Below are positions 11,770 through 23,171 of a stretch of DNA of 64,000 nt, piece after piece. A program made the translations under genes and the position numbers. The DNA comes from Mycoplasmoides alvi ATCC 29626 (GTDB lineage: Bacteria > Bacillota_I > Bacilli_A > Mycoplasmatales > Mycoplasmoidaceae). How positions within the stretch are numbered: position 1 is the stretch's first letter; the number at the start of each line of letters is the position of its first letter. Under the pieces are notes generated by a model. That model had not been told where the DNA came from, did not search any database, and saw only the letters and a list, made by a program, of their open reading frames with translations. The stretch is from contig NZ_KL370824.1 of assembly GCF_000701785.1 (NCBI RefSeq), forward strand, positions 94,241-158,240, in the 5' to 3' direction.

Positions 11770-12438
11770 ATGTTAAATTTAGTTTTAATTAGTTTAGATG
11801 AATTTATTTTTAAAAAAACTAATTTATTTAATCAAATTATTAAAGAAATTGCTATAAAATTTAATTTTGAAATTAATGAAAAATTACAGAACAAATTAAA
11901 TAATATTTTCATTCAAGATATAGATATTTATGATTCATTGATTAAAGAACTAAGTAAAGAATGAAAAATAGATGATGAAAAATTAGCACAAATTTTTATA
12001 GACATTGGCAATAAATTATTGTCTACAAATAAATTTAAATTACCATTAAATTGATTAAATACCTTTAATGATTTAACATCCCATCAAATTAAAATTGGTT
12101 TAATAAGTATTTTTTCTATTTCAAATAATATATTTCAGAATTATGAAAATAAAAATTTTGATAAATTTTTTATTCAAATTAATAATAATGATATTGATGA
12201 AGCAAAAGATAAAATATTGAATTTTATTTCTAATCAAATATGTCAGCCTTCAGAAACTTTGCTCATCACAAATAAAGATTTTTTATTTGAAGTTGCAATT
12301 CAAATTGATGTAAAAGTTTTTTCAACTTTAGATAATGTTTCTAAAAATTTTGTTAAAACAAATCAAATTATTTGTATTAATTCTGAACCAAATGCAGAAT
12401 CTTGAATTTATGATTTCCAAGATGATGCTGATAAATAA
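11770..12438 (+). CDS. Degenerate HAD-like protein, function unknown
   Basis: 222 residues. The layout resembles a HAD hydrolase of the phosphoglycolate phosphatase type: a hydrophobic strand ending LVLISLDEFIF at the N-terminus where DxDGTL is expected, a helical cap-like region, KIGLISIFS where motif II (Ser/Thr) would be, and ESWIYDFQ near the end. The first catalytic Asp is replaced (ISLDEF), so catalysis is doubtful. The frame is fully open apart from Trp TGA codons. It could also be an unrelated Rossmann-like protein; the HAD call is an inference from topology. Confidence 0.4.
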
Positions 12439-12846
12439 ATTTAGTGTGAATATTTTTAATTAGAATTCAAAACACACAAAAATACAATATTTACATACAA
12501 ATAATATAAGTAAATTTGAGTTAGTTAATTCTTATATTATTAAGTTTTTTCTATTTTTTGTCATAAATTCATTATCTAGACAAACATTAATAATTAAACT
12601 TTATTTATTAATAAATGTATAAAAAAATGTTTTAATTTGTTAATTAGATTTTATTAAAAATAGTCTAGCATTAAAATGCTTAACCTCAAACTAAAATTAA
12701 AAAAATCATCTAAAAATAAAATAAATATGTTTATTTTATTTCTAATAATTTATAATTTAATACCTTTTATTTTGCATTACTATTCTTGCTTAAACTAATA
12801 GGTAATGAGTGTTGCTTGTTTTAATGAAAATGAAGTGAAAAATATT
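12439..12846 (+). other. Intergenic region before a lipoprotein gene
   Basis: About 400 bases of AT-rich DNA without an open frame of note. TATAAT occurs at 12751-12756, about 90 bases before the lipoprotein ATG, with no convincing -35 box. I see no RNA gene or strong hairpin. Confidence 0.5.
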
Positions 12847-14391
12847 ATGAAAGAAAAAAAAAGAGTTTTTAAATCAGTTTGATTGTTGCCATTACTATCA
12901 ATAGGTATTATTTCTGTTGGTAGTATTTCAGTAGTAGCTTGTAGTGAAAGTGTTCAAACAACTACAGATGCTGATACCACTACGAAATACTTGCCTGATG
13001 TTAAGGATTGTATAGTAATTACTTTAGATAATAATGATGTTGTTTATGGTCATGTTGAAAAATTGTTAGATAGTGATGCAGGTTTGTTGATTAATGGAAA
13101 ATCATATTATTACAAGGATAACATTAAAGTAGAGCCATTTCCATTTGAACCATCTCAATATGTGTCTGTTACTTATAACAATTCTAAACATTATGGAAGC
13201 ATAATTAAAATATATGATCCTTCTTATTTGTTTTTAGACAATGGCGAAAATATACCATGAAAAGATATTACTAAAATTTCACTATCAACAAAACCAACTC
13301 AAACACAATTTAAGATTGGTGATTATGTAAATGTTAAAACTAAATCTAATATTACTTATTATGGGTCTATTAGTAAAATGGATTCAAATGGTAGTGGTTT
13401 GACATTAAGTTTAAGTAATAACACATATGATATTAGTTCAAATGATATTGATAGCATAAGTTTGACACAAGCTTTTCCATTCAAAAGTGATAGTTTAGTT
13501 CAAATACAGACAACTATAGATGCATCAACAAGAATTGGGCACATTTCTAGTGAAACTAATCCTAAACAACTGATATTAACTGAAACTGTTGCTAGTAATG
13601 GAATTAGTCTTGGTAAATATGCAATTAATTGAGGTTTAATTAGCAATATTTCTCCATTTTCATCAACATCTTTGCCTTCAATTCTAGATCCATTTAATGT
13701 TGGTGATTATGTTAACATTGCAACCTATTCAAATTTACTTTATTATGGAGTAATTTCTAAAAAAAGTAATGATAGTGTTGTATTATCACAATACAATAAT
13801 AATTTATCCACAATAAATGTGAGTGATATTAAAAATATTGAAAAAACAAATCAGTTTCCATTTGCAATAGGAAATTGTGTTCAAATTACATCAAAATTAA
13901 ATTCAAATAAAATAAGTTGAGGTACTATTTCTAAAGTCACACCATTATACTTAGAAGTAGTAGTTAACAACACTACTACTATTGATAAATTTGTTTTTGG
14001 TTGGAACAATATTGTTGACATTAAAAGCATGCCCAATTTAACACTTAATTCATGAATAAGTTTTACAACTATTGAAGGCAAAGCTTATTATGGTTGTTTA
14101 AAACAATATAGTAGTTATGATTTAACTTTAACTTTGGGAAGTAATTCTAAAACAGTTTCTTTAAGTAATATAAAAATTAGTAGTATTAAGTTGCAAAATG
14201 AAGAATTTTCGTTAAAAATTGGCAGTAGTATTAAAATACAAACAATTATTGATGCATCAATAATAACTGGGCATGTTTCTAGTGAAACGAATCCTGAACA
14301 GTTAATATTGACTGAAACTACTTCTAGTAGTGGAATTAGTCTTGGTAAATATGCAATTAATTGAGGTGCTATTAGTAAAATTTCTTCCTAA
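12847..14391 (+). CDS. Lipoprotein with eight tandem small-barrel (Sm/SH3-like) repeats
   Basis: 514 residues. A Lys/Arg start, a hydrophobic stretch (LLPLLSIGIISVGSISVV) and lipobox VVAC make a lipoprotein signal peptide, with modification at the Cys near residue 32. The exported part consists of about eight units of 55-60 residues. Each begins with a G-[DNS]-x-V-x-[IV] strand, continues to YYGxIS, and closes with W-x-x-I-x-x-I and a linker ending FPF. This strand pattern resembles Sm/SH3-type five-stranded barrels; that is an inference. Paralogues lie at 28776-30275 (same eight units in the same order) and 43043-44089 (four units). Function unknown; probably surface exposed. Confidence 0.8.
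13499..13660 (+). repeat. Internal repeat copy 1 in the barrel lipoprotein
   Basis: About 160 bases encoding a whole repeat unit are closely matched at 14231-14391, offset 732 bases (244 codons). The end SLGKYAINWG is identical in both. Confidence 0.85.
14231..14391 (+). repeat. Internal repeat copy 2 in the barrel lipoprotein
   Basis: Second copy of the repeat at 13499-13660, in frame and forming the C-terminus. Similarity at DNA level suggests a recent in-frame duplication or recombination. Confidence 0.85.
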
Positions 14392-14703
14392 TTACCTATA
14401 GATTTATTGTATGTAAGCATAAATAGATGTAATATAAATGATATATTTTAAAAAATAAATAAAAATAAAATGCTTGTTTCTCTTGCTATAAAAATTTTAT
14501 CTTTTAATAGTTAAAATTAGTTTTTTTAGTTTTTTTTGATAAAAATTAATAATGTAAATTTTTAGCAGTTTATATAAGCATTATTTTTTATGATATGTTG
14601 TAATAATCAATTTAAAATTTAGTAAAATATTGAAGAAGTATTTAGCATATTGTTTTGTTTAAATTTAGAATTTATTGCAGTTACATAAGTTTAGTCATAT
14701 ATA
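14392..14703 (+). other. Intergenic region, T-rich
   Basis: About 310 bases without a gene, with several T runs (for example around 14519-14540). No stem strong enough to call a terminator was found. The downstream ATG at 14704 lacks a clear Shine-Dalgarno site. Confidence 0.4.
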
Positions 14704-16470
14704 ATGAAATTTAATTTTAAATTAAGTAAATATAAAAAAATTAGTTCTCTTGATTGTCAAGATATAATAAACAATTTAAGATTTTATACTATTGATAATG
14801 TTTTTTGTAATAAAAATAACCAATCAAATGTTATATTACGAAGCACACCTTTTTTTTACATTTTATTTAGAAATTATTTGACTAGTACTTTCGATAATAA
14901 ACAAGCTTATTTTAATGATAATTTAGTTCTTGGAAAAAATTACGGTTCTGATTTCTTAAAATCTTTTTTACTAGCTATAAATGTAAAAGTAAAAAATGGT
15001 AATGACATATTATCTAGTTATAATATTTATGATTTTAATGATGATTCAATATGTAAAGCTTTTTCTTTTGCTGTTGGACTTTCACTAAACCAAAAACTAA
15101 TAAATAAATTATTTGCAAAGAATTTATTTATTAATAAAACTTATTGTATTTTTGGACAAGAAGAATTATCTCAAGGTGCTCTTTATGAAATTTTAAGTTT
15201 TGCTGGACATCAAGAACTTAATAATTTAATTTGCATTGTTGATTTTTCTCAAATTGATAATAGTGGTTTTATAAGCAATCACACTAGTATTGATTATAAA
15301 GAATTATTAGAATCATTAGGATGAAAATATTTATTAATTAATGATGGTTCAAACATTAAATTGATAAATAAGGTTTTTGCTAAAGCTCATTCAATACACA
15401 ACCAGCCTGTTTTTATAGCTGTTAATACAATTTATTATCATGGATCATCTTATGCTGGTTCAATAGAAGGTATTGGTTATAATCTTAGTTTCGAAGAATT
15501 AAATTTAATTAAAAATCGTTTTAATTACAACAAACAAAGTAATGAAATTTTAGAAATTACTAAAAATGATTTACAAAATGCACTTAATTATAGAGTCTTT
15601 AAAAGACAATGATATTATGACAATCTAATTAAATCTAATGATTTAATTAAGCATTTTTTTGTTTTAGAGAAAAGTCCTTCAAAAGAAAATATTTTTTATA
15701 AAAATTGTGATTTGATAGAAACATTAATTGAAGAAAATAGTTTAAATATTGTTTTTTTATTAGGAAATTTATTAAAAATTAATCCAAAACTATTAAAAAC
15801 AAATCGTCTTATTTCTTGTGGTAGTCGATATGGTGTAATAAATAACATTATTCAAGGTCTAAAAGAAGTTAATTTGTTTAATCCAATTTTAATAACAGAT
15901 TTTAATTGATTGGCTAGTTTTAATCATGTTTTAAATAGTAGTTTTATAACCAATCCTTTTATGACATTTGTAATTAATGATAAATATAAGAATTATTCTT
16001 ATGATGGTATTTGAAATACTCTTTACTATTCAACTATTAGTAATTTTTTTGTATATGACATTTTTGGATTAAACAATTATTGAAATTCTTGAAGTAAAAA
16101 TAAGTTTTCAAGTATTTGTTTTCTAAATGAAACTTCATTAAGAGTTAATACTTGAGAACACAAAATTCTTTTAAAAGAAGATGATTTAGATTTAAATATT
16201 CTAGCTCAAGGGTTAATAATTGATGATTTAAATAACATTGATTATTTTTTAAAAAAATTAAACATTAAATTTAATTTATATTTAATCGAAGATGACAAGT
16301 TACTTAATAAAAAAAATAATTTTAACAAAAATGTACCTTTATTGTTAATCAATATTAATGAAAATCATTGATTTAATCAAAATTTGTTGGACATAAAGAA
16401 TAAAAAATATTTAGTAGAATTTAATGAAGATAGTTTTCAAAAAATATGTAAGGAAATATTATCTTTATAG
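14704..16470 (+). CDS. Transketolase-like protein lacking the thiamine-diphosphate motif
   Basis: 588 residues, against about 650 for transketolase. The segment at residues 150-190, FGQEELSQGALYE then AGHQELNNLICIVDFSQID, aligns with the transketolase block GDGDLxEGxxYE...AGHxxLxxLIxxYDxN. The Mg/ThDP ligands are replaced: Asp by Gln in GDG, and Asn by Ser after VD. The rest is weakly conserved. The next gene is yneF, as after tkt in Bacillus, so this seems to be the ancestral tkt locus. The frame is intact, so the protein is probably made and under selection, perhaps without catalysis. A true transketolase may be elsewhere in the genome. Confidence 0.65.
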
Positions 16471-16479
16471 GAGTTGTTT

Positions 16480-16701
16480 ATGGAATTAGGTTTGGCATTA
16501 GGATTGGGTATCCCTTTGAGTCTAATAGCAGGTTTAGTAATTGGTTATTTTGTTTCAATGAAAATTTTTAAAAAACAATTAAAAAATAATCCTCCTATTA
16601 CTGAAAATCAAATTCGAAGTATGTATGCTAAAATGGGGCGCAAACCCACTGAAGCTCAAATTCGAGAAATTATGAGATCATTTAAGCAGGATATGAAATA
16701 A
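16480..16701 (+). CDS. yneF: YneF-like UPF0154 membrane protein
   Basis: 73 residues with one N-terminal transmembrane segment (LGIPLSLIAGLVIGYFVSM) and the family motif NPPITENQIRSMYAKMGRKPTE. I chose the ATG at 16480 because AGGAG lies six bases upstream; an in-frame TTG at 16474 is less likely. Function is unknown in all species. The order tkt-like then yneF is ancestral in Firmicutes. Confidence 0.88.
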   Translation: MELGLALGLGIPLSLIAGLVIGYFVSMKIFKKQLKNNPPITENQIRSMYAKMGRKPTEAQIREIMRSFKQDMK

Positions 16702-16706
16702 TAACA

Positions 16707-17258
16707 TTGAAAAATTTTTTTATCAAAAGTGCTTTATCACTAGATCAATGTCCACAAGATTCTTTGAAAGAAATTTGTTTTATAGGTAGAAGCAATGTTG
16801 GCAAATCTAGTTTGATAAATGCAATTGCCAAAGCTAAAATTGCCAGAACTTCAAAAAAGCCTGGAATGACAAAAACTTTAAATTTTTATTTTATTAGTGG
16901 AAGTAGACTTGTTGATCTACCAGGATATGGGTATGCTAAATTAGATCATTCTAAAAAAATTATGTTAACTGATTTAATTAGTGATTATATTCAAAAACGT
17001 ACTAATTTAACAACAATCTTTCACATTGTAGATGCTTGTGTGATTACTGAATATGATCAGTGAGTAAGTCAATTTATTCGTCGGTCAACAAATTTAAAAT
17101 ATTATGTTGTTGCAAATAAAATTGATAAATTAAATCAAAGTCAATTGTCTAATTTATCATTTAAGATAACTAATTACTTAAAAATTGGTTCAGAAAATTT
17201 AATTCTGATTAGTGCTATAAAAAATAAAAATATTAATCTAATTGTTAATAAGTTTTAA
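16707..17258 (+). CDS. engB: Ribosome biogenesis GTPase EngB/YsxC
   Basis: 183 residues with a complete G domain: G1 GRSNVGKSSLI, the switch region SKKPGMTKTLNFY, G3 VDLPGYG and G4 NKID. EngB assists assembly of the large ribosomal subunit. The start is TTG at 16707, five bases after yneF. The TGA at 17061 is Trp. valS follows after four bases, so yneF, engB and valS are probably co-transcribed. Confidence 0.92.
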
Positions 17259-17262
17259 AAGT

Positions 17263-19896
17263 ATGAGTAAAAAAGAAATAAGTAATTTTCAAAAAATTAA
17301 TTTTAGTAAACCATATAATCACAAAATAATTTCTGAAGGTATTTATGATGAGTGGACAAATAAAAAATTATTTACTCCAAATTATGAAAAACCTTTATAT
17401 AGTTGTGTTATGGCCCCTCCGAATTTAACAGGAATTTTACACATAGGTCATGCTTGAGAATTGAGCATAGCTGATGCTTATTTAAGAATGAAAAAAATGA
17501 ATGGTTTTAATGTAAGTTGAGCGCCAGGTTATGATCATGCTGGAATATCTACACAAGTTAAATTTGAAAAATCACTAACTTCAGATGAACATAAGAAATA
17601 TTTTTCCTTATCAAGAAAAGGAAAGATTAAATGAATTGAAAAATGATCTATTAAAAATAGTTCTAAAATAATTGAACAGATGAAATTAATTGGTGTTAGT
17701 TCTGATTGAGATAATTTTCATTTTACATTAGATAAGAATTCTGATATTGCAGTAAAAAAAGCATTTAAAATTTTATATGACAAAAAATTTATATATCAAG
17801 AAGAAAAAATTGTTAATTGAGATATAAATTTAAAAACTGCAATTTCTGATATTGAAGTTCAGAATAAACCAACTGAACAATACATGTATTATGTGTCTTA
17901 TGAGGTTAAAAATACTAAAGAAAAATTAGTTGTTGCAACAACTAGACCTGAAACTATTTTTGTAGATTCAGCTTTATTTGTAAATCCAAATGATAAACGT
18001 TATAAGAAATATATTAATTCTGAAGCAATTAATCCATTAACAGGTGAGTTTATAAAAATTTTATCTGATTCATATGTTGATATTAAATTCGGAACTGGAG
18101 TAATGAAGTGCACGCCAGCACATGATATTAATGACTACAAGTTAGGAAAAAAATATAAATTAAGACAAAAATCTTGTATTGATTTTGATGGAAAATTAAA
18201 TGAATGTGCTGGTAAATTTGCTGGTATTGATAGAATCGAAAGTCGTGAATTAATTGCAAATGAATTAAAAACTAAAAACAAGTTATTAAAAACAGAAAAA
18301 ATTATTAGTAATGTTGGTTATTCAGAACGATCTAATGCAATTGTTGAACCATTACTTTCCAAACAATGATTTATTAAATTATCCTCTTTTTCATCAAAAT
18401 TAAAAAAATCCATTGAATCATCACGAAATTTTAAAATTGTTCCAAAGAAATTTTTAAATCTTTTAAATCAATGATTAAATACATGTGAAGATTGATGTAT
18501 ATCAAGACAATTAGTATGAGGGCATCAAATTCCAGTTTGATATCATAAAAAAACTAAAAAAATATATGTTGATGTTATTCCACCTAAAGATATTAAAAAT
18601 TATTATCAAGATAATGATGTTTTAGATACATGATTTTCATCATCATTGTGACCAATGATTTGCTATGGTTGACCCAAAACAGATAGTTCATTATTTAAAA
18701 ATGGTTATCCCAACTCATTAATGATTATGGGATTTGATATTTTATTTTTTTGAGGCATTAGAATGATGTTTCAAGGAATGTTTCACACAAATAAACTGCC
18801 TTTTAATATTTTGTTAATTCATGGTTTAATTCGTGATAAAGATGGTAGAAAAATGTCTAAATCATTGGGTAATGTTATTGACCCAATTGAAATAATAAAT
18901 AAATATGGCGCTGATGCTTTAAGAATTTATTTAACATCAAATACTTCATTAGGTGAAGATACCAATTACCAAGAAAATAAATTAAAAGAAGCATCTAATT
19001 TTTTAAACAAATTGTGAAATGCTGCTAATTATATTTTGTCATTTCTCAATAGCAATAAAATAAATAATACTTTTACTAACAAATTTGATGTAAAAGATTT
19101 AAATGAATTAGATAAATGAATTTTAATAAAATTTGACAAAACTTTAATTAAAGTGTCTAAATTATTAGATAATTTTGAGTTTAGTTTAGCTAATTTGTAT
19201 CTTTATAATTTTATTTGAAATGATTTTTGTAATACTTATTTAGAATTTTGTAAACCAATTTTAAAAACGAATAATAAGAAAAACACTTTAAAAATTTTAA
19301 AGTATCTTTTTTTGCAAATTCTTCATTTGCTTCATCCATTTGCACCTTTTATTACTGATAGAATATATCAAGCACTAATTAATGATTCAAAAAAATATTT
19401 ATTATCAAATGAATGACCTAAACCACTTGGGATAAAACTAAATTCTAATTTTGATAAAGTAATAGAAATTATTACCATAATTCGTAATTTTAAAAATGAA
19501 ACAAAAATGCTTAATAAAGACATTTTAAAAATCGACATTGTTTCAACTAACAAAAAACTAACAAACTTATTTAAGAATTCTTCATTATATTTATCTTTAG
19601 TTGGTTGTGAATTAAAAAATGTTTTAGATAGTAAACCAATAAACTTTTCTGGCAAAAGTTTAGTTGGTAGTGATTTTGAATTGTTGATTGATAGTAAACT
19701 CTTTAACAATAAAATTGAAGAAATTTTGATGAAAAAAATTGAAAAACTTAAATTTGAGGTTGAAAGAAGCAAAAAAATATTATCTAATAAGCAATTTGTT
19801 AAAAATGCTCCAATAGAAAAGGTAAATGCAGAAAAAGATAAATTAAAAAATTATGAATTAGAATTAGAAAAAGCTTTAAAAGAATTCAAAAAATAA
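17263..19896 (+). CDS. valS: Valyl-tRNA synthetase
   Basis: 877 residues, a class I synthetase. The HIGH motif is PNLTGILHIGHAW and the KMSKS motif is GRKMSKSLGNVIDP. The editing domain contains TRPETIF, and the C-terminus ends in a coiled coil typical of ValRS. It charges tRNA-Val and deacylates mischarged Thr-tRNA-Val. I used ATG 17263 rather than an upstream in-frame TTG at 17242, which lies inside engB. Many Trp codons are TGA. Confidence 0.95.
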
Positions 19897-19901
19897 TGTT
19901 C

Positions 19902-19929
19902 TTGCTATAGTAATATTTTTCTATATAAT
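19902..19929 (+). promoter_or_regulatory. Promoter for the membrane protein-obg-nadE unit
   Basis: TTGCTA (19902-19907), a 16-base spacer and TATAAT (19924-19929). Transcription would start only a few bases before the ATG at 19938, giving an almost leaderless mRNA. Confidence 0.55.
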
Positions 19930-19937
19930 TGAGTGAT

Positions 19938-20576
19938 ATGAAAAACAATTTTGATTTTCTCATTAACAAAAAAAGTATAAAAACTAAACCAATTATTACA
20001 ACTATTTTAATTTTGGTTTTTGTTTTTGTTTACTATATTATTATTTGAATTTTATTTGGTGAATTTAATTTATTAAAACTTAATTTAATTGTTTATCCTG
20101 GCATGGTCAATCCTGATAACTCAAAAGAAGTAGCTTCTTTTGCACAAATTGATTCTAGGATATATTATTTCTTATTTATTCCTGGTATTTTTTATTTTTT
20201 AGTTATTGTGTCTTTAAGATTATTTAAACAAATGGCTTGAGATACAATTCCACTTTTTTTAAGTTTTTGATTATCATGAGTTGCATTTATCTTATCAGCT
20301 GCATTGCCATCGCCATATTCCATACTAATGATTGCAGTTAGAATTATAATTGTTGGCGCAACTTTTTTTATTTTGTTTATTTGTTCTAATTTTTTGTTAA
20401 ATCATTATTTTTTGAATTCAAATAAAAATTTTGATCAATTTATAGGATTTGCTGATGAAGAATTAAAAAACAAAAATTTTAATAAAAATTTCAAAACCTT
20501 ATTAAGGAATAATCAAATTAAAAATTCTATTATAGACATTGATCCTCAAAATATTTTTATGAAAAAAAGTAAATAA
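19938..20576 (+). CDS. Hypothetical four-helix membrane protein
   Basis: 212 residues with four predicted membrane segments: about 17-39, 70-90, 97-118 and 122-150. A hydrophilic, Asn/Lys-rich C-terminal tail of about 60 residues follows. No family motif recognised. The gene precedes obg by two bases, so it is probably the first gene of that operon. There is no Shine-Dalgarno site, consistent with the nearly leaderless promoter just upstream. Confidence 0.7.
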
Positions 20577-20578
20577 CT

Positions 20579-21880
20579 ATGCAATTTGTTGATTACTGTG
20601 AAATTGAATTATGTGCTGGTAATGGGGGCAATGGCATTGTAGCTTGGCGTAGAGAAGCTCACTATGATAAAGGTGGTCCTGCTGGTGGCAATGGTGGAAA
20701 TGGAGGCAATATTATTCTTGTTGCTAGTCATAATACAGCATCATTGTTAAATTTAAAATATACAAAAAAAATTAAAGCTGATGATGGAGAAAATGGCAAG
20801 CCAGATTTAGGTTTTGGCAAGAATGGAGAAGATAAATATATTAATGTTCCAGTAGGTACTACTGTTGTTGATTTTGAAACTGGTAAATTATTAATTGATT
20901 TAGTTTATGAAAATCAAGAATTTATTATTTGCCATGGTGGCAAAGGTGGCCGCGGGAATGCAGCTTTTAAGTCACCAACTTTAAGAGCACCAACAATGTA
21001 TGAGAATGGTGATCTTGGTGAAAAAAAGCGTGTTAAGTTAGAACTTAAATATTTAGCAAATGTTGGTATTTTAGGTTTTCCTAATGCAGGTAAATCTACG
21101 TTAATATCAAAACTTTCAAATGCTAAACCTAAAATTGCTAATTACCAATTTACTACTTTGGTCCCAGTTTTAGGTGTTGTAGAATTTAATAATCAAAAAT
21201 TGGTGTTTGCTGATATTCCAGGTTTAATTGAAAAAGCATCAGAAGGGTATGGATTAGGGCATCATTTTTTAAGGCATGTAGAACGATGTGAAATTTTAAT
21301 TCATTTAATTTCATTAAATCCAATGGATCATGATGATATTTGTTTAGCACATGATCAAATTATGACAGAATTAAAGAAGTATTCACAGTTACTAATTAAT
21401 AAAAAAATGATCATCGTTGCAAACAAAAATGATGTAGATGGTGCTAATGAAAGATTAAATCAATTGCAAAAGTATTTAAAAAATATTAATATAATTAGCA
21501 TTAGTGCAATTAATGGTAATTTAAGTAATTTAATAGAAACAGTTTTTAATTTATATAATCAAACATTTCAATTATCTGAAGCAAGTTCATTTAACAAACC
21601 AATTAATGTTAATCGCCTATATTCTTATGAAAACAATAGTAATGATAATCAAAATGATGATATTTTGGATGTAACTCGAGATAACCTTGGACGGTGATTG
21701 GTTAACTCCAAGAAATTAGATTATTGATTTAGAAAAATTCCTCAAACAACAATTGATAATATTTCTCGCTTAGGTCAAATAATTAAAGCTATTGGAGTTG
21801 AAGATAGTTTAAAAGCAATGGGAGCAAAACCTAATGATGTAATTGTCATTTCTGGTTATGAATTTTTAATTGATGAATAA
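20579..21880 (+). CDS. obgE: GTPase Obg/CgtA
   Basis: 433 residues in three domains. The Gly-rich Obg fold is at about 1-158 (GNGGNGGN, HGGKGGRGNAAF). The G domain has GFPNAGKSTLI, FADIPGLIEKA and NKND. A C-terminal OCT domain covers roughly the last 70 residues (FRKIPQTTIDNISRLG to the end). Obg binds the large ribosomal subunit and links growth to nucleotide state. The Trp at 21695 is TGA. The stop overlaps the nadE start by eight bases. Confidence 0.95.
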
Positions 21881-22655
21881 TAAAACAAATGATATTAAAA
21901 AGTATGCTAATTATTTAGAAAAATGGTTAGAAAAACAAGTTAAAAAAAGTCATAGTGACGGAGTTGTTTTTGGACTATCTGGGGGCGTAGATTCAGCAGT
22001 AGTTGCTGGTATAGCTAAATCAGTTTTCCCACAAAATCATATAGCTATTACTATGCATCTTAATAATTCTACCTTAGATTTAAAATGCACAAAAGAAATT
22101 GTTGAAAAATTTAAATTAAATGTTAAAGAACTAAATTTAAATGAAGTTCTTTTTAATCATATTAATGCATTACGTCTTGATTTGAATTCTGATTTAAAAA
22201 TTATTGGTAATTTAAAATCAAGATTAAGAATGATTAGTTTATATGCATTAGCTCAACAACATAATTACATAGTTTGTGGAACTAGTAATTATGATGAATG
22301 AATGACTGGTTATTTCACTAAATATGGTGATTCAGCATGTGATATATCTTTATTGCGCAATTGTTTAAAAAATGATGTTTATGCTTTAGCCAAACACTAC
22401 TTAGTTCCTAACATAATTATTAATAGAAAACCAACAGCATCATTATTTCCAAATCAAACTGATGAAGATGATTTAAAATTAAAATATAATGAACTTGATT
22501 TTTATTGATTAAATAAAAAAGTTTTAAGTAAATCAAAAGAAAAGCATTTAAAAGAATTAATAAAAAATTCTAATCATAAACGCAAACTACCACCTGCACC
22601 AAAATCTTTTAAAAAATGAGAGAGTACACAAAGTGATGGGTTGACAACATATTAA
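21873..22655 (+). CDS. nadE: Ammonia-dependent NAD+ synthetase
   Basis: 260 residues, the length of the ammonia-using form; no glutaminase domain is present. The ATP-pyrophosphatase P-loop is FGLSGGVDSAVVAG, and GTSNYDEWMTGYFTKYGD is the conserved NaAD/ATP-binding block. PTASLFPNQTDED matches the C-terminal loop. It amidates nicotinic acid adenine dinucleotide to NAD. I chose ATG 21873, inside the end of obg; this overlap suggests translational coupling. Confidence 0.93.
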
Positions 22656-23171
22656 GTCAATTGTAACATTTCACTTTAACATCCAGTTAAACCTTTTTTA
22701 GAATCATTATTAAGGTTGATATTACTCTTTCCAAAAAAATTTGACTATTTGCATATGCGAGTGCATGCAGACAGGATAAGAGGATAGTGTCCATTTCAAA
22801 ATTTAAAGTTTTGAAATGAACATAATAGTTTTGAAGATGGCATAATGTATTTTAAGGATAGATTTAATAAACTAAGATCAAAAAAGATAAAAACTTTTAA
22901 AAATTTAAACAAAAAAGAAAATATCAAAAGATTAGTTCCTTTAGAACAGCCAGAATGTAACGGTTTTATTAAAATATTTTACCGATAGTTCATTAAAATC
23001 TAATAAGTTCTAACATAACAAATTATTGAAATGGATCAGTCTAAAAAGATGGCGTAATAAGCAAGTTTAGTGAAAAACTTTTTTTTTTTTTTTTTTTTTT
23101 GCTAAATTAAATATTATTCTTATTGCTTTTGAGTAATTTGTTTAGTAATTTTCAGAGAAAAAAATAATTTT
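22656..23171. other. Orphan 516-base stretch with hairpin, small frame and T22 tract
   Basis: No recognisable gene. A hairpin has 13-base arms at 22789-22801 and 22809-22821 with one mismatch, but no T run after it. A 47-codon frame at 22845-22988 (start MYFKDRF, Lys/Asn-rich) is too short and anonymous to call. A run of 22 T lies at 23079-23100. The stretch is less AT-skewed than typical spacers around 22750-22800, so it may hold a relic of a gene or insertion element, or an RNA I do not recognise. Confidence 0.5.
23079..23100 (+). repeat. Poly-T tract (T22) before a surface protein gene
   Basis: An uninterrupted run of 22 T lies 71 bases before the ATG at 23172. Long homopolymers in mollicute promoters change length by slippage and switch genes on and off. 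No clear -35/-10 pair could be assigned around it. Confidence 0.85.

Noticed and set aside
17263..19896. Apparent break-up of valS and many other genes by TGA
   Set aside because: TGA falls at conserved Trp positions throughout; the code uses TGA for Trp, so these are intact genes.
22789..22821. Hairpin as a terminator for nadE
   Set aside because: No T run follows on either strand, and it lies 130 bases after the stop.
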